Source: Fusobacterium perfoetens
GTDB lineage: Bacteria; Fusobacteriota; Fusobacteriia; Fusobacteriales; Fusobacteriaceae
DNA length: 64,000 bases
NCBI RefSeq assembly: GCF_021531595.1
Contig: NZ_JADYUD010000003.1
Coordinates: 62,001-126,000, forward strand
Reading direction: 5' to 3'
The notes beneath the pieces are model-generated. The model did no database searches, was not told the origin of the DNA, and saw only the letters and a program-made list of their open reading frames with translations. The translations under genes and the position numbers were made by a program. Of this stretch, positions 35,979 to 44,982 are shown piece by piece. How positions within the stretch are numbered: position 1 is the first letter of the stretch; each line of letters starts with the position of its first letter.

Positions 35979-37148
35979 TTATTTACTTACTTCGTTTTTG
36001 AAAAGTCCGTTTAAAATCATTGTTAAAGCTCCGTCACCAGTTACATTACATGCAGTACCGAAACTGTCTTGAAGAGCAAATATTGTAAGCATAAGTCCTA
36101 CACCTGCTTCATCAAATCCAAGTACAGAAATGATAATTCCAAGAGATGCCATTACTGTTCCTCCAGGAACTCCAGGTGCTCCAACAGCAAATATTCCAAG
36201 AAGAATTATAAATAACAACATTGTTCCAAATGATGGTAATTGACCATATAATATTTTAGAAACAGTCATTACAAAGAATACTTCTGTAAGAACTGATCCA
36301 CAAAGGTGAACTGTTGCTCCTAATGGAACTCCAAAGTTTACAATATCTTCTTTAAGTACTGGAGATTTTCTAGCACAAGATAATGCAATTGGAAGAGTTG
36401 CTGCAGATGACATTGTTCCTACAGCTGTTAAGTAAGCTGGTCCATAGTATCTTAAAACATCCATTGGGTTACATTTGTTTACTATACCACCGATACTGTA
36501 AAGAATTGCAAGCCAAATATAGTGTCCTATTAAAACGATTACTATAACTTTTAAGAATACAGGGAATTGTTTTAAAATTACACCTTCATAAGATAAAGTT
36601 GCAAATGTAGTAGCAACGAATAAAGGAAGAATAGGAATTACTATTCTTGTAACTATTGCAAGCATTATATTTCCAAATTCAACAAGTACATTTTCAAAGT
36701 TTTTAGAATTAGTCCATACAACTGCAAGTCCAACAAATATAGCTAGTACAAGAGCTGACATAACTGACATTGTTGGAGGAATTTCAACTTTGAATATTAA
36801 TTCTGGAATAACTTTTTTTGCTTCATCAGCTGCTGAAGTTATATTAAGCATAGGAATTAAAGAATATCCTGCTATCATTGACATAATTGCTGCCCCTACA
36901 GAAGAAAAATATGCCAATCCAATCATAACTCCAAGCATCTTACTTGCATTAGATTTCATTTGTGTTATTGCTGGAGCAATAAACCCTAGAATGATTAGTG
37001 GGATTGTAAAAGATATTACTTGTCCCAATAAGAATTTAACAGTATTTACTAATCCGATTACATTTTCATTACAATATAATCCAACTAGTAGACCAACTAT
37101 TACCCCTAATATTAGTTTTAATATTAGAGAATCTTTTAGTTTTGCCAT
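35979..37148 (-). CDS. Dicarboxylate/amino acid:cation symporter (DAACS)
   Basis: 389-residue inner-membrane protein of the GltP/DctA/SstT fold. Signature segments are the serine-rich reentrant loop SSAATLP and the second loop APGVPGGTVMAS, with the GTACNVTGDGA substrate-site helix. It imports an acidic or small neutral amino acid or C4-dicarboxylate with sodium or protons. The exact substrate is not readable. Monocistronic, with terminator. Confidence 0.85.
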   Translation of the reverse strand: MAKLKDSLILKLILGVIVGLLVGLYCNENVIGLVNTVKFLLGQVISFTIPLIILGFIAPAITQMKSNASKMLGVMIGLAYFSSVGAAIMSMIAGYSLIPMLNITSAADEAKKVIPELIFKVEIPPTMSVMSALVLAIFVGLAVVWTNSKNFENVLVEFGNIMLAIVTRIVIPILPLFVATTFATLSYEGVILKQFPVFLKVIVIVLIGHYIWLAILYSIGGIVNKCNPMDVLRYYGPAYLTAVGTMSSAATLPIALSCARKSPVLKEDIVNFGVPLGATVHLCGSVLTEVFFVMTVSKILYGQLPSFGTMLLFIILLGIFAVGAPGVPGGTVMASLGIIISVLGFDEAGVGLMLTIFALQDSFGTACNVTGDGALTMILNGLFKNEVSK

Positions 37149-37287
37149 AAAAACTACCTCCTAAAAAATTTAAAATAAAATAATCATTAAAATCCACTTA
37201 AACAATGATACTCTTTTTTTGGAAAAAAATCAATAGATTTTTTAAAAAAAGTGTTTATTTTTTATTTTATTTTGTTCTTTTTCAGAT

Positions 37288-40275
37288 CTATTTTGTATTT
37301 TTTTCTACTGCTCTTTTATAAATTTTTTCCATAAGAGATATTTTTCTTAATTCTTTTTCATTGGAAATAAAAGCCTCTTTCATTTCTTCCAAAATATTAA
37401 GAATATTTTCTCCTTGCTTATTTAGCTTATCAGGTTTATCCATTCTTTCTATAAAAAATTTAAAATATTTTACCCGTCTCTCTCTTGCTTTTTTAAAGTC
37501 TACAGTTTCTCCATTGGTATCTGTATGATTTATATCTGCACCATGTTCAAGAAGAAATTCTACTGAAGGCATATCTTCAAAAATACCTGCATAAAAAAGA
37601 GGTGTTTCTTTTCTGCTTGATTCAGAGTTAACATCTGCACCTTTTTTATAAAGAAATTTAAGCCAGCCTATTTTATCTTGTAAAATCATTTGTGTTAAAT
37701 GAATATAGTGCCCTGTAACACTTCCAAGATTTATCTTTTCGTGTATATTTAACCCTAAACTTAGAAGCATTTCAGCTGTCTCTTTTGGCTTATCATTAAT
37801 CATTATATTCATAAGAGGAGTCTTTCCTTGCCTGTCTGCTGTATTTATATCTTTTTTTCCTATATAATTTTCAACAATCTGAATTCTTTCATCTCTTTTA
37901 TCTATATCATTAAATTTTTCTTTTAGAAATTCTCTTCTTGCTCTTATTACTCCTTCTGTATTTGAAGCTTTTTTATAAAAATTTATGGCAAGATCATATT
38001 TTTTTATATAAAAATATGAATCTCCAACAATAGTAAATTCTCTTCTGTTTAAAAACATAGGAATTATTTTATTAATTTCTTTTACACTATAAAGCCCTTT
38101 ATTTATCCCTTCTGATATTTTTCTTTTTATTTCAAAGTATTTATAAGAAAGGGCAAAGCTCTCAAGATATTTAAGTGCTTTTATATAGTTTTCTTTTTCA
38201 ATGATGTTATCTATTATAAGCTTTTCAAAATAAATACGGCTTTTCTTAAAGTTTCCTTTTTCTATTTTTTCAATAGCTGTTTTGTAATCTCCGTTTTCTA
38301 TATCAATTTCTGTTTCTTTTTCTGCAATCCAAGTTGGATAATCTCCCTGCTCAAAAGCATACTGTGCTTCATCAAATTTTTCTAATTTATATAATTTTAT
38401 TCCTTCTGAAATCCATTCTTCCTTTGAAGAAAAAGAATTATTTTTTATTATTTTATCTTTATTTACTTCTTTTTCTTCTTTGATGTTCATAAAAGATTTT
38501 ATATTTTTCAGAAGCTCATTTGCTTCTGAAACTTCTTCCATAATTATTAGATTTTTCCTTGCTCTTGTTATTCCCACATAAAAAAGGTTAAAATATTTTC
38601 TATATCTTTGATCCTGTTTAACATTTCCTGAAAGAATTTTTTTCCATGCCCATAAATTTTTTGAAATTAAATTACAGCATATAACATCTCTGTATTCAAG
38701 ACCTTTTATTTCTTCTACAGTAAAAATTCTATGCTTTATACCTGAAGCTTCTGAGAATTTTTTTCTCTCATCATCATCTGATACAATTATTGCTGCATTA
38801 ACATCTTTTTGAAAATTTTCAGCAAAAGAAAAATCTGTTTTTGAGAAAATTATATTCCCTTCATCCAAAACAGCTCCTTCTTTATAATCGTCCATTCCCA
38901 GATTCCCTATATATTTTTTTCTTAAGTCAGTAAGATAATTTGCAAGCTTTACAATTTCCTTTGAACTTCTATAATTTTTTACAAGAGTTGAAAGAGAATA
39001 TCTCATATTATTTTTATAATAAAGGTTTTTTAATCTGTCAAAACTAAAAGAATTAAAATTTACCATTTGATGAATATCCCCTGCAAAAATAATATTTTCA
39101 GGAGTTTTTACAAGGTTTGATAAAAAATAAATTTCTGTTTCTGTCAAATCCTGAACTTCATCTACAAGTATAAAATCAAATTTTTCCTGAATTTTAGTTC
39201 CTGCTGCAGCTAAATCATTAACATCATATAAATTATTTTCTTTTTTCCATTCTTCATATTTTAAGGCAATCTTATATATTTCTTCTTTCTGACTGCTGCT
39301 TAATACACTGTATTTCTTGCTGAGATTTTTATATTCCTCTAAAGATATAAGAGGATTTAAAATATCTTTTTCCCAGTTATCAGCTCCTCCTTTTCCCATA
39401 ATTCCTTTTATAATTCCTATGATTTCAAAATATATATTTGAATCTTCTACTTTAAGTTTTTTACGGTTCGGATATGAAAAACTTAAGAATTCCATAAATT
39501 TTCTAAAATCTATAATTTTTCTTGTATCTATTCCTAGTTCCTTCCTGTAAAATTCTTTTAAAGTATAAAAAGAAGAGAGAGCTTTTTTATTTTTATCTCT
39601 GAAAAAATAATATTGCTCTTCAAGATTATCTTTAAGATAGCTGTTTCCTGTAAAATATCCTACTTTTTTAAATCCATAGACATCATTATGTTCTTCTATA
39701 TTTAAAATTTTTCTAAGTGTTATAGTGCTTTTTCCACTTCCTGCACTTCCTATTACAAAAAGAGGAGAAGGAGATATTATTGTTTCATATTGTTCGTCAT
39801 TTAAATAATAATAAAAATATTTATTATCCCTGTTAAAAATAAAAAAATTATCATTTTTTATTTCATAAGTTATAACATTGTTATAATTTAAAAAGACACT
39901 CTTATCAATTTCTTCAATTGGTGATGGCTCAAAATCATCTTTAAAAATTTCAAAATCTTTTACTGACTGAATTTCAGCTCTTTTTGAATTTTTTACTCCA
40001 CGGTCGTGAGAAGAATACAAGAGAAATGTGATTTTTTCTTCTTCATCTCCTCTTTTAGAAAAAGAGAAAAAAATTCTATCCCCATTATTTACCCTGAATT
40101 CAAAACGATTCTTTACTCCAGCAAGCTTTTTTATCCAAAATCCTTTTGGAATTTCTTTTATGTTTTTAGAATTTTTTTCAATTTCTTCATAAAAATATTT
40201 TAAGTTCCCAGAAACTATATCTATTTTTTCTTTTGGAATAGATTTAAAGAAATTATCTCTAATTAAAAATTTCAT
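37288..40275 (-). CDS. RelE-like/SF1 (UvrD-type) helicase with TPR and ankyrin repeats
   Basis: 995 residues. Residues 1-92 resemble a RelE/ParE-type fold (FWIKKLAG, FEFRVNNGDRIFF, SSHD). A UvrD-like helicase follows: Walker A GSAGSGKST (176-184), Walker B LVDEVQDLT, motif IV NYRSS and motif VI-like GITRARKN, up to about 620. Residues about 640-800 look like TPR-type helical repeats and 810-945 are ankyrin-like (GADVNSESSRKETPL, HGADINHTDTNGET). The domain order after the helicase recalls eukaryotic TRANK1. Divergent from the replication-initiator homologue. A role in replication, repair or defence is possible; none is shown. Confidence 0.75.
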   Translation of the reverse strand: MKFLIRDNFFKSIPKEKIDIVSGNLKYFYEEIEKNSKNIKEIPKGFWIKKLAGVKNRFEFRVNNGDRIFFSFSKRGDEEEKITFLLYSSHDRGVKNSKRAEIQSVKDFEIFKDDFEPSPIEEIDKSVFLNYNNVITYEIKNDNFFIFNRDNKYFYYYLNDEQYETIISPSPLFVIGSAGSGKSTITLRKILNIEEHNDVYGFKKVGYFTGNSYLKDNLEEQYYFFRDKNKKALSSFYTLKEFYRKELGIDTRKIIDFRKFMEFLSFSYPNRKKLKVEDSNIYFEIIGIIKGIMGKGGADNWEKDILNPLISLEEYKNLSKKYSVLSSSQKEEIYKIALKYEEWKKENNLYDVNDLAAAGTKIQEKFDFILVDEVQDLTETEIYFLSNLVKTPENIIFAGDIHQMVNFNSFSFDRLKNLYYKNNMRYSLSTLVKNYRSSKEIVKLANYLTDLRKKYIGNLGMDDYKEGAVLDEGNIIFSKTDFSFAENFQKDVNAAIIVSDDDERKKFSEASGIKHRIFTVEEIKGLEYRDVICCNLISKNLWAWKKILSGNVKQDQRYRKYFNLFYVGITRARKNLIIMEEVSEANELLKNIKSFMNIKEEKEVNKDKIIKNNSFSSKEEWISEGIKLYKLEKFDEAQYAFEQGDYPTWIAEKETEIDIENGDYKTAIEKIEKGNFKKSRIYFEKLIIDNIIEKENYIKALKYLESFALSYKYFEIKRKISEGINKGLYSVKEINKIIPMFLNRREFTIVGDSYFYIKKYDLAINFYKKASNTEGVIRARREFLKEKFNDIDKRDERIQIVENYIGKKDINTADRQGKTPLMNIMINDKPKETAEMLLSLGLNIHEKINLGSVTGHYIHLTQMILQDKIGWLKFLYKKGADVNSESSRKETPLFYAGIFEDMPSVEFLLEHGADINHTDTNGETVDFKKARERRVKYFKFFIERMDKPDKLNKQGENILNILEEMKEAFISNEKELRKISLMEKIYKRAVEKNTK

Positions 40276-40807
40276 TCTATCTCCTTTTCTATATAAAAGC
40301 TAATAAATTTATAACAAAAATTCGCATTTATATTGTATATTTTATCTACAAGAGAAATGTGAAAAATTATACAATTTTAATACATCCCATAATACATGAG
40401 TAAATAGAATTTTCTACAAGAGAAATACATCCTACAATACATGAGAAAAGAGAAGAGTTATACTATATAAAAGAGAATAAAAAAAATAAAAAATATTTTT
40501 ATAATTATTTTTATTATAAAGTATTAAGATAAAATTTTTCATATTTTTTCTTCCCATAAACAATATAAAACATTAATAAACAAATAAAGAACATACTAAC
40601 AATATCTTTATTGTTTTTTTGTCAGTTTTTTTTATTTATAATCTCTCTTGTATTTTTTGTAAGAATAAGATAAAATCATATTAGAAAATTCATCTCATCT
40701 CTTGTATAAAATGTTATACAAAAATATATATTTTATTATAATATTAAATTAAAAAAATATAAAGCACATTTTATACAAGATACATAAGATTTTTCTCAGG
40801 AGGATTA
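40276..40807. other. Origin-like intergenic region with repeated motifs
   Basis: 532 bp between the divergent helicase and initiator-homologue genes. It holds three to four good copies of the 20-bp motif (40321-40339 minus, 40345-40365 plus, half copy 40413-40426 plus) and three decayed copies (40637-40652 minus, 40690-40711 minus, 40771-40789 plus). Two 29-bp direct repeats (40381-40409 and 40426-40454, four mismatches) and a long A+T stretch at 40470-40620 are also present. This resembles an iteron-type origin or autoregulatory region. TATAAT at 40737-40742 may be the initiator gene's -10. Confidence 0.55.
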
Positions 40808-42844
40808 ATGAATAAAAAGAATGAAATATTCGCTGTTCCTAAAAATGAAGTAATAGATACAGGACCTAGTGAGATAGTTGAAAAATTTCTTGATGTTTCA
40901 GAAGTAGAAAATGAAAAACAACACAGTTTAGTCAGAATAGATATCAATGTTATTGAATATCCCTTATTTACTAAAAATCCAAGAAGAAAAAAAAATCAAA
41001 TTATAAGATATTTCTTTAACAGAGATAAAGAAGCTTATATTCAAGTTAATCCAACTTCAGGAGATTTTATTCCTGGGGAATTTGAAGAAAGAGTTTTTAT
41101 TGCTATTTTAAAAATAATGAGGGATAAAAAATATAACAATGAATTTTATACTAAACCTTCAGAAATTTTATATAACATGGGAATTCCTCAGACTTCATAT
41201 AAAAGTTTTTATAAAAAAATAACTTTAGCACTTCAGAGATTATCCCAAACAAGTTATACTTTTAAAAATTCTCTTTATTCTAATAAAATGAAGGGGATAA
41301 TTGACGATAAAATCAATACAAATATAATGAATATAAGAATTATAACTTTAAATCAAGCTGAAAAAGATGAGATGGAATACTTTCAAGATAAGAGAACAAA
41401 AGAAGTTATAAAAATATCTATTTCAAATTATTTTTATGATAACATTATAAGAAAAGGTTACTTAGTTTATGATTCTCAGCTTCTTTTAAATATGGATAGT
41501 CCTATAACAAGGGCTCTTTATATGCTTGTAAATAAATTAAGATTTAATAAATTTCACTTGAGAGTTTTAGCTCTTAGTCTTATAAAAAAAATACCTTTAA
41601 GTGATGATGCAAAATCTTTGGGAAGAAGTATAAAATCTTTAGAAAAAAGCTGTAAGCAGCTTAAAGAAATGGATCTTATTTCAGATTATAATGTGATTAA
41701 ACAAGGAAAACTTGTTCAAACTGAAATAGAGTTTTTCTTTGAAGAAAAACATAATGCTATAAAGCAAAGTTTCTTTTATGATGATAAAAATCATTTTGAT
41801 AACCTTCTTATTACTTACACAGATAAAGGTGAAGAGGGTGAAATTATAACAGAAAGTGAAGAAGCACTTAAAGAAATTCAGCATGAAAGAGAAAATATAA
41901 CTCCAACAGAAGAAAAAATTAATATAATTTTTGAAAAACTTCCTCCAAGAGCAAAAGAATTAAAAACAATGCCAGGAACAATAAAAGATGCAATCCGTCA
42001 ATATGGTTTTGAATATGTTAAATATACAGCTGAATATATGAGTAAAAATAAAGTAACAAAAATAAGAAGTTATTTTATACAAGCTTTAGAAAAAGGCTGG
42101 GCAGAAAACTTTATGACAATAGAAAAAAGTAAATCTCAGAAAAAGAAAGAGCAGCAGCTTACATTTAATACAATAGAAATGCAGAATACAGAAAAAGATA
42201 AGGCTGATGAAGAAATAAAATCTAGGAAAACAGAACTTTATAATACTTATTATAAGAATTTAAGTGAAGCAGAACAAGAAGAAGTTACAAAAAAAGTTTT
42301 TGATGATTATATAAAAATGTCAGGAACAGCAGTTGCAGGTCCTGCACAAAAAATAGCTTTCCAAAGAGCAAAGGAAAGTTTAATAAAAGAATATTTATAC
42401 AAGACAGATGCAGAAAAAATAAAAGATAAAAAATCAACACCAGAAAAAGAGATGAAAGAAATCCATATGGGAACTCTTATTTTTGGAGAAGATTTTAATA
42501 AAGAAAAGGAAAATGAAATATCTGGAAGCAGTGTTGAAGATATTTATAAAGATATAGAAGATATAACATTTACAGAAGAAAAAGAAGAAGGTACTTCTGA
42601 AAAGAAAATAAAAAAATCTGATATAATATGTGATATTAAAAAAGTTTATAATGAAATTTCATTGTTTCAAATGGAGCTTCTTGATTTCCTTGAACTTTTA
42701 GATACAATAGAACAAGAAACTCAAGATAAAATAGTAAGAATAGTAGGAATTTCAAAACATTTTGAAGCAACAGTAGGTGGATATTATATGAAAATAGAAT
42801 ATGTAAAAGATAAAGAAAGCAGTATAAAAATTATAAAAAAATAA
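40808..42844 (+). CDS. Plasmid-type replication initiator homologue (RPA-like)
   Basis: 678 residues. Residues about 45-310 match replication initiator protein A-type winged-helix proteins in layout: a RIDINVIEYPLF opening, a stretch on determining ploidy of the culture by pairs of helices with TKPSEILYNMG, and LALQRLSQTSYTF. Residues 370-440 have the RSYFIQALEKGW segment common in initiator C-termini. The rest is a charged coiled-coil-like tail. Such proteins bind iterons and start plasmid replication. Here it sits among housekeeping genes, with no partition or mobilisation genes, and is surrounded by a repeated 20-bp motif. Ribosome site caggagg. Confidence 0.6.
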   Translation: MNKKNEIFAVPKNEVIDTGPSEIVEKFLDVSEVENEKQHSLVRIDINVIEYPLFTKNPRRKKNQIIRYFFNRDKEAYIQVNPTSGDFIPGEFEERVFIAILKIMRDKKYNNEFYTKPSEILYNMGIPQTSYKSFYKKITLALQRLSQTSYTFKNSLYSNKMKGIIDDKINTNIMNIRIITLNQAEKDEMEYFQDKRTKEVIKISISNYFYDNIIRKGYLVYDSQLLLNMDSPITRALYMLVNKLRFNKFHLRVLALSLIKKIPLSDDAKSLGRSIKSLEKSCKQLKEMDLISDYNVIKQGKLVQTEIEFFFEEKHNAIKQSFFYDDKNHFDNLLITYTDKGEEGEIITESEEALKEIQHERENITPTEEKINIIFEKLPPRAKELKTMPGTIKDAIRQYGFEYVKYTAEYMSKNKVTKIRSYFIQALEKGWAENFMTIEKSKSQKKKEQQLTFNTIEMQNTEKDKADEEIKSRKTELYNTYYKNLSEAEQEEVTKKVFDDYIKMSGTAVAGPAQKIAFQRAKESLIKEYLYKTDAEKIKDKKSTPEKEMKEIHMGTLIFGEDFNKEKENEISGSSVEDIYKDIEDITFTEEKEEGTSEKKIKKSDIICDIKKVYNEISLFQMELLDFLELLDTIEQETQDKIVRIVGISKHFEATVGGYYMKIEYVKDKESSIKIIKK

Positions 42845-42878
42845 TTCTGCATTACTCTTGTATATTTTATGCAGAATT
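42843..42878 (+). terminator. Hairpin with embedded 20-bp motif after the initiator homologue
   Basis: 10-bp perfect arms aattctgcat (42843-42852) and atgcagaatt (42869-42878), starting just after the stop codon. The 5' arm and loop contain a full minus-orientation copy of the motif. No T-run follows, so termination is uncertain. Confidence 0.5.
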
Positions 42879-42894
42879 AATTTGGGAGGCTGAA

Positions 42895-43821
42895 ATGGAA
42901 GAAATGAAGTATGTTTTTGGACCTGTTCCCTCAAGAAGATTGGGAAACTCTTTGGGAATAAGTCCTATACCGAGAAAAGTGTGCAATTATTCATGTATTT
43001 ACTGTCAGCTTGGAAGAACTGATAAAATGACAGGAGAAAGAAAGGAATTTTTTAAAAAGGAAGATATTTTAAAAGAATTTAAAGAATATCTAAAAGACTC
43101 AAATAAATTTGATGTAATAACAATTGTAGGAGAGGGAGAGCCTACTTTATATTTAAAATTAGGAGAGCTTATAAAAGATGTAAAAAAACTTACTTCTAAA
43201 CCAGTTGCTGTTATAACAAATGGTGCACTTCTCCATGATAAAAATGTGAGAAAAGAACTTTGTGAAGCTGACATTGTTCTTCCTTCAATTGATGGATATG
43301 ATGAAGAAACATCAAAGATAATAGACAGACCTTTAGGAACAATAAAATTTGATGAAGAGCTTCAAGGGCTTATAGAATTTTCTAAAGAATATACAGGGCA
43401 GTTATGGCTTGAAATAATGCTTGTAGAAGGAATTAACAGCGATAAAAATTCTATAGAAGCTTTTAAAGAAATATTAAAAAAAATAAATTATGACAGAGTA
43501 TATATCAATACTCCAGTAAGACCACCTGCAGAAGATTATGTTAAAAGTGTAGGAAAAGAAACAATAGAGTATGCAGTTAAAGAACTGGGAGGAATTTCAA
43601 TAGATATGTTAAGCTCAGGAAATTTCTTCAGCGAAATATCTGATAATTATGAAGCAGTCCTAAGTATTATAAGAAGACACCCTATGAATCAGTTTGAAGT
43701 TGAAAGCTTTATAAATTCAAGAGACATAAAAAATACAAAAGAAATTTTTGAAAGACTTAAAGAAGACAGTAAAGTAAATGTAATAGATTATAAGGGAATA
43801 AAAACTTATAGATTAAAATAG
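42895..43821 (+). CDS. Radical SAM protein of unassigned substrate
   Basis: 308 residues with the radical SAM cluster C-x3-C-x2-C in KVCNYSCIYCQLG (about 29-41), a SAM-binding GEGEPTLY and a C-terminal winged-helix-like segment (about 250-305). The start VFGPVPSRRLGNSLG defines a widespread, uncharacterised subgroup distantly like TYW1. It uses SAM and a [4Fe-4S] cluster in the cytoplasm; the substrate is unknown. Ribosome site gggagg, 10 bases after it the ATG; a motif copy lies about 30 bases upstream. Confidence 0.8.
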   Translation: MEEMKYVFGPVPSRRLGNSLGISPIPRKVCNYSCIYCQLGRTDKMTGERKEFFKKEDILKEFKEYLKDSNKFDVITIVGEGEPTLYLKLGELIKDVKKLTSKPVAVITNGALLHDKNVRKELCEADIVLPSIDGYDEETSKIIDRPLGTIKFDEELQGLIEFSKEYTGQLWLEIMLVEGINSDKNSIEAFKEILKKINYDRVYINTPVRPPAEDYVKSVGKETIEYAVKELGGISIDMLSSGNFFSEISDNYEAVLSIIRRHPMNQFEVESFINSRDIKNTKEIFERLKEDSKVNVIDYKGIKTYRLK

Positions 43822-43842
43822 AATTTAAAAAAAATAAGTTTA

Positions 43843-43962
43843 TAAACAGAAAAAGCCGTCCTTTTCTTTATTAAGAAAGTCGGCTTTTTCTGTTTTTTAA
43901 AGTTTAGGGTAGGAACTCTAAGACCGTCATCACCATAAGTCTTAAAGCAGAAATTAATCTTG
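43843..43962 (-). ncRNA. Candidate stand-alone small RNA
   Basis: A near-perfect minus-strand promoter (43968-43996) would start an RNA near 43962 that ends at the hairpin 43846-43893, about 120 bases with no ORF. The stretch 43901-43945 is visibly less AT-rich than its surroundings and can fold (ttag..ctaa and gacttat/ataagtc-type pairs). I do not recognise an Rfam family. The gap 43899-44143 holds nothing else I can name. Confidence 0.5.
43846..43898. terminator. Bidirectional terminator between the radical SAM gene and a candidate small RNA
   Basis: 13-bp outer stem (43846-43858 with 43881-43893) plus an inner cttttctt/aagaaag stem, T-run on the plus strand and A/T-rich tail on the minus strand. 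Confidence 0.8.
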
Positions 43963-43967
43963 ACTAA

Positions 43968-43996
43968 ATAATATCATAAAATATTTTGCTTGTCAA
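43968..43996 (-). promoter_or_regulatory. Strong sigma70 promoter of the candidate small RNA
   Basis: On the minus strand TTGACA (43996-43991), exactly 17 bp, TATTAT (43973-43968). No protein gene starts within range downstream. Confidence 0.75.
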
Positions 43997-44143
43997 ACAA
44001 TTTTTTTTATTTTTTTAATAAAGAATTAAAAAAAATTATATTTTTATTATAAGTAAAAATATATAAATAATTTATTTAAATATAAAATTTTTTATGATTT
44101 ATATTTTTATCAAAAGCTTTTCCTTCAGATAAAAACATAAATA

Positions 44144-44857
44144 TTATTTTAAATCCATTCTTTCTTTCATTTCAACGATGAGAATATGAGATTTATTTAA
44201 AGCCATTATATCAAGAGACTCTCCTATTGCCTGAAGTCCATCTTTTTCTTTTGTTACATATCTGTTATTTATAAGAGAAGCTCCTTCTGCCTGAATAAGA
44301 TATGCCTGTCTTTTTTCCTTAATTTCAAAGTGAAGATTTTTATTTTTTTCTATCTCTGCAGCAAAAATATTTATATCTTGATTTATTTTAACAGGGGCAT
44401 TTCCATTTTTTTCTGATGCTATATGGAAAAATTTATTTACTCTTTCTTCCCATTTAAATTTAAAATTTTTATAGTCAGCTTTTTTTCCAATAACATTCGG
44501 AAGAATCATAAGTTGTATAAATCTTAAATCTTCATCAGAATTATTATATTCAGAATGAGAAATTCCTGTTCCTGCACTCATATACTGGACTTCTCCTTTT
44601 TCAAGAACAGCTTTTTTTCCAGTACTGTCTTTATGTGAAAGCTTTCCTTTTATTACATAGGATAAGATTTCTATATCAATGTGAGGATGTTCATCAAATC
44701 CTTTTCCTGGGGATATTACATCATCATTTACAACTCTTAAAACTCCAAAATTAATATTTTTTTCATTATAATATTCGGCAAAAGAAAAGTGAAAATTACT
44801 TTTTAGCCAGCCTAAATTTGATTTCCACATATTTTCTGATGGTATTTGTTTAATCAT
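44144..44857 (-). CDS. Pirin-family cupin protein (YhhW-like)
   Basis: 237 residues with two cupin domains. The N-terminal metal site is visible as HPHIDIEILSYVIKGKLSH and GTGISHSEYN. E. coli YhhW has quercetin 2,3-dioxygenase activity in vitro; the physiological role is unclear. Cytoplasmic. Its upstream region carries the inverted pair of the 20-bp motif (44923-44975). Confidence 0.85.
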   Translation of the reverse strand: MIKQIPSENMWKSNLGWLKSNFHFSFAEYYNEKNINFGVLRVVNDDVISPGKGFDEHPHIDIEILSYVIKGKLSHKDSTGKKAVLEKGEVQYMSAGTGISHSEYNNSDEDLRFIQLMILPNVIGKKADYKNFKFKWEERVNKFFHIASEKNGNAPVKINQDINIFAAEIEKNKNLHFEIKEKRQAYLIQAEGASLINNRYVTKEKDGLQAIGESLDIMALNKSHILIVEMKERMDLK

Positions 44858-44922
44858 TTCATCTCCTTTTTGTTGTTATACATTATTTTACATTAAGAAA
44901 GTAAAAAGAATTTTATATAAAA

Positions 44923-44975
44923 ATTCTCATTACTCTTGTATAAATTTTAATATAATATACAAGGGTAATGAGAAT
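44923..44975. repeat. Inverted pair of the 20-bp motif
   Basis: A minus copy (44923-44942) and a plus copy (44956-44975) form 20-bp arms with one mismatch and a 13-base spacer, upstream of the pirin gene and downstream of ybaK. It may also act as a terminator for ybaK. Confidence 0.75.
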
Positions 44976-44982
44976 AAAAAAA

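Noticed and set aside
43901-43935. preQ1-type riboswitch on the minus strand (ttagagttcctaccctaa then an A-run)
   Set aside because: The small stem and A-rich tail are reminiscent, but the conserved loop bases do not line up and no queuosine gene lies downstream.
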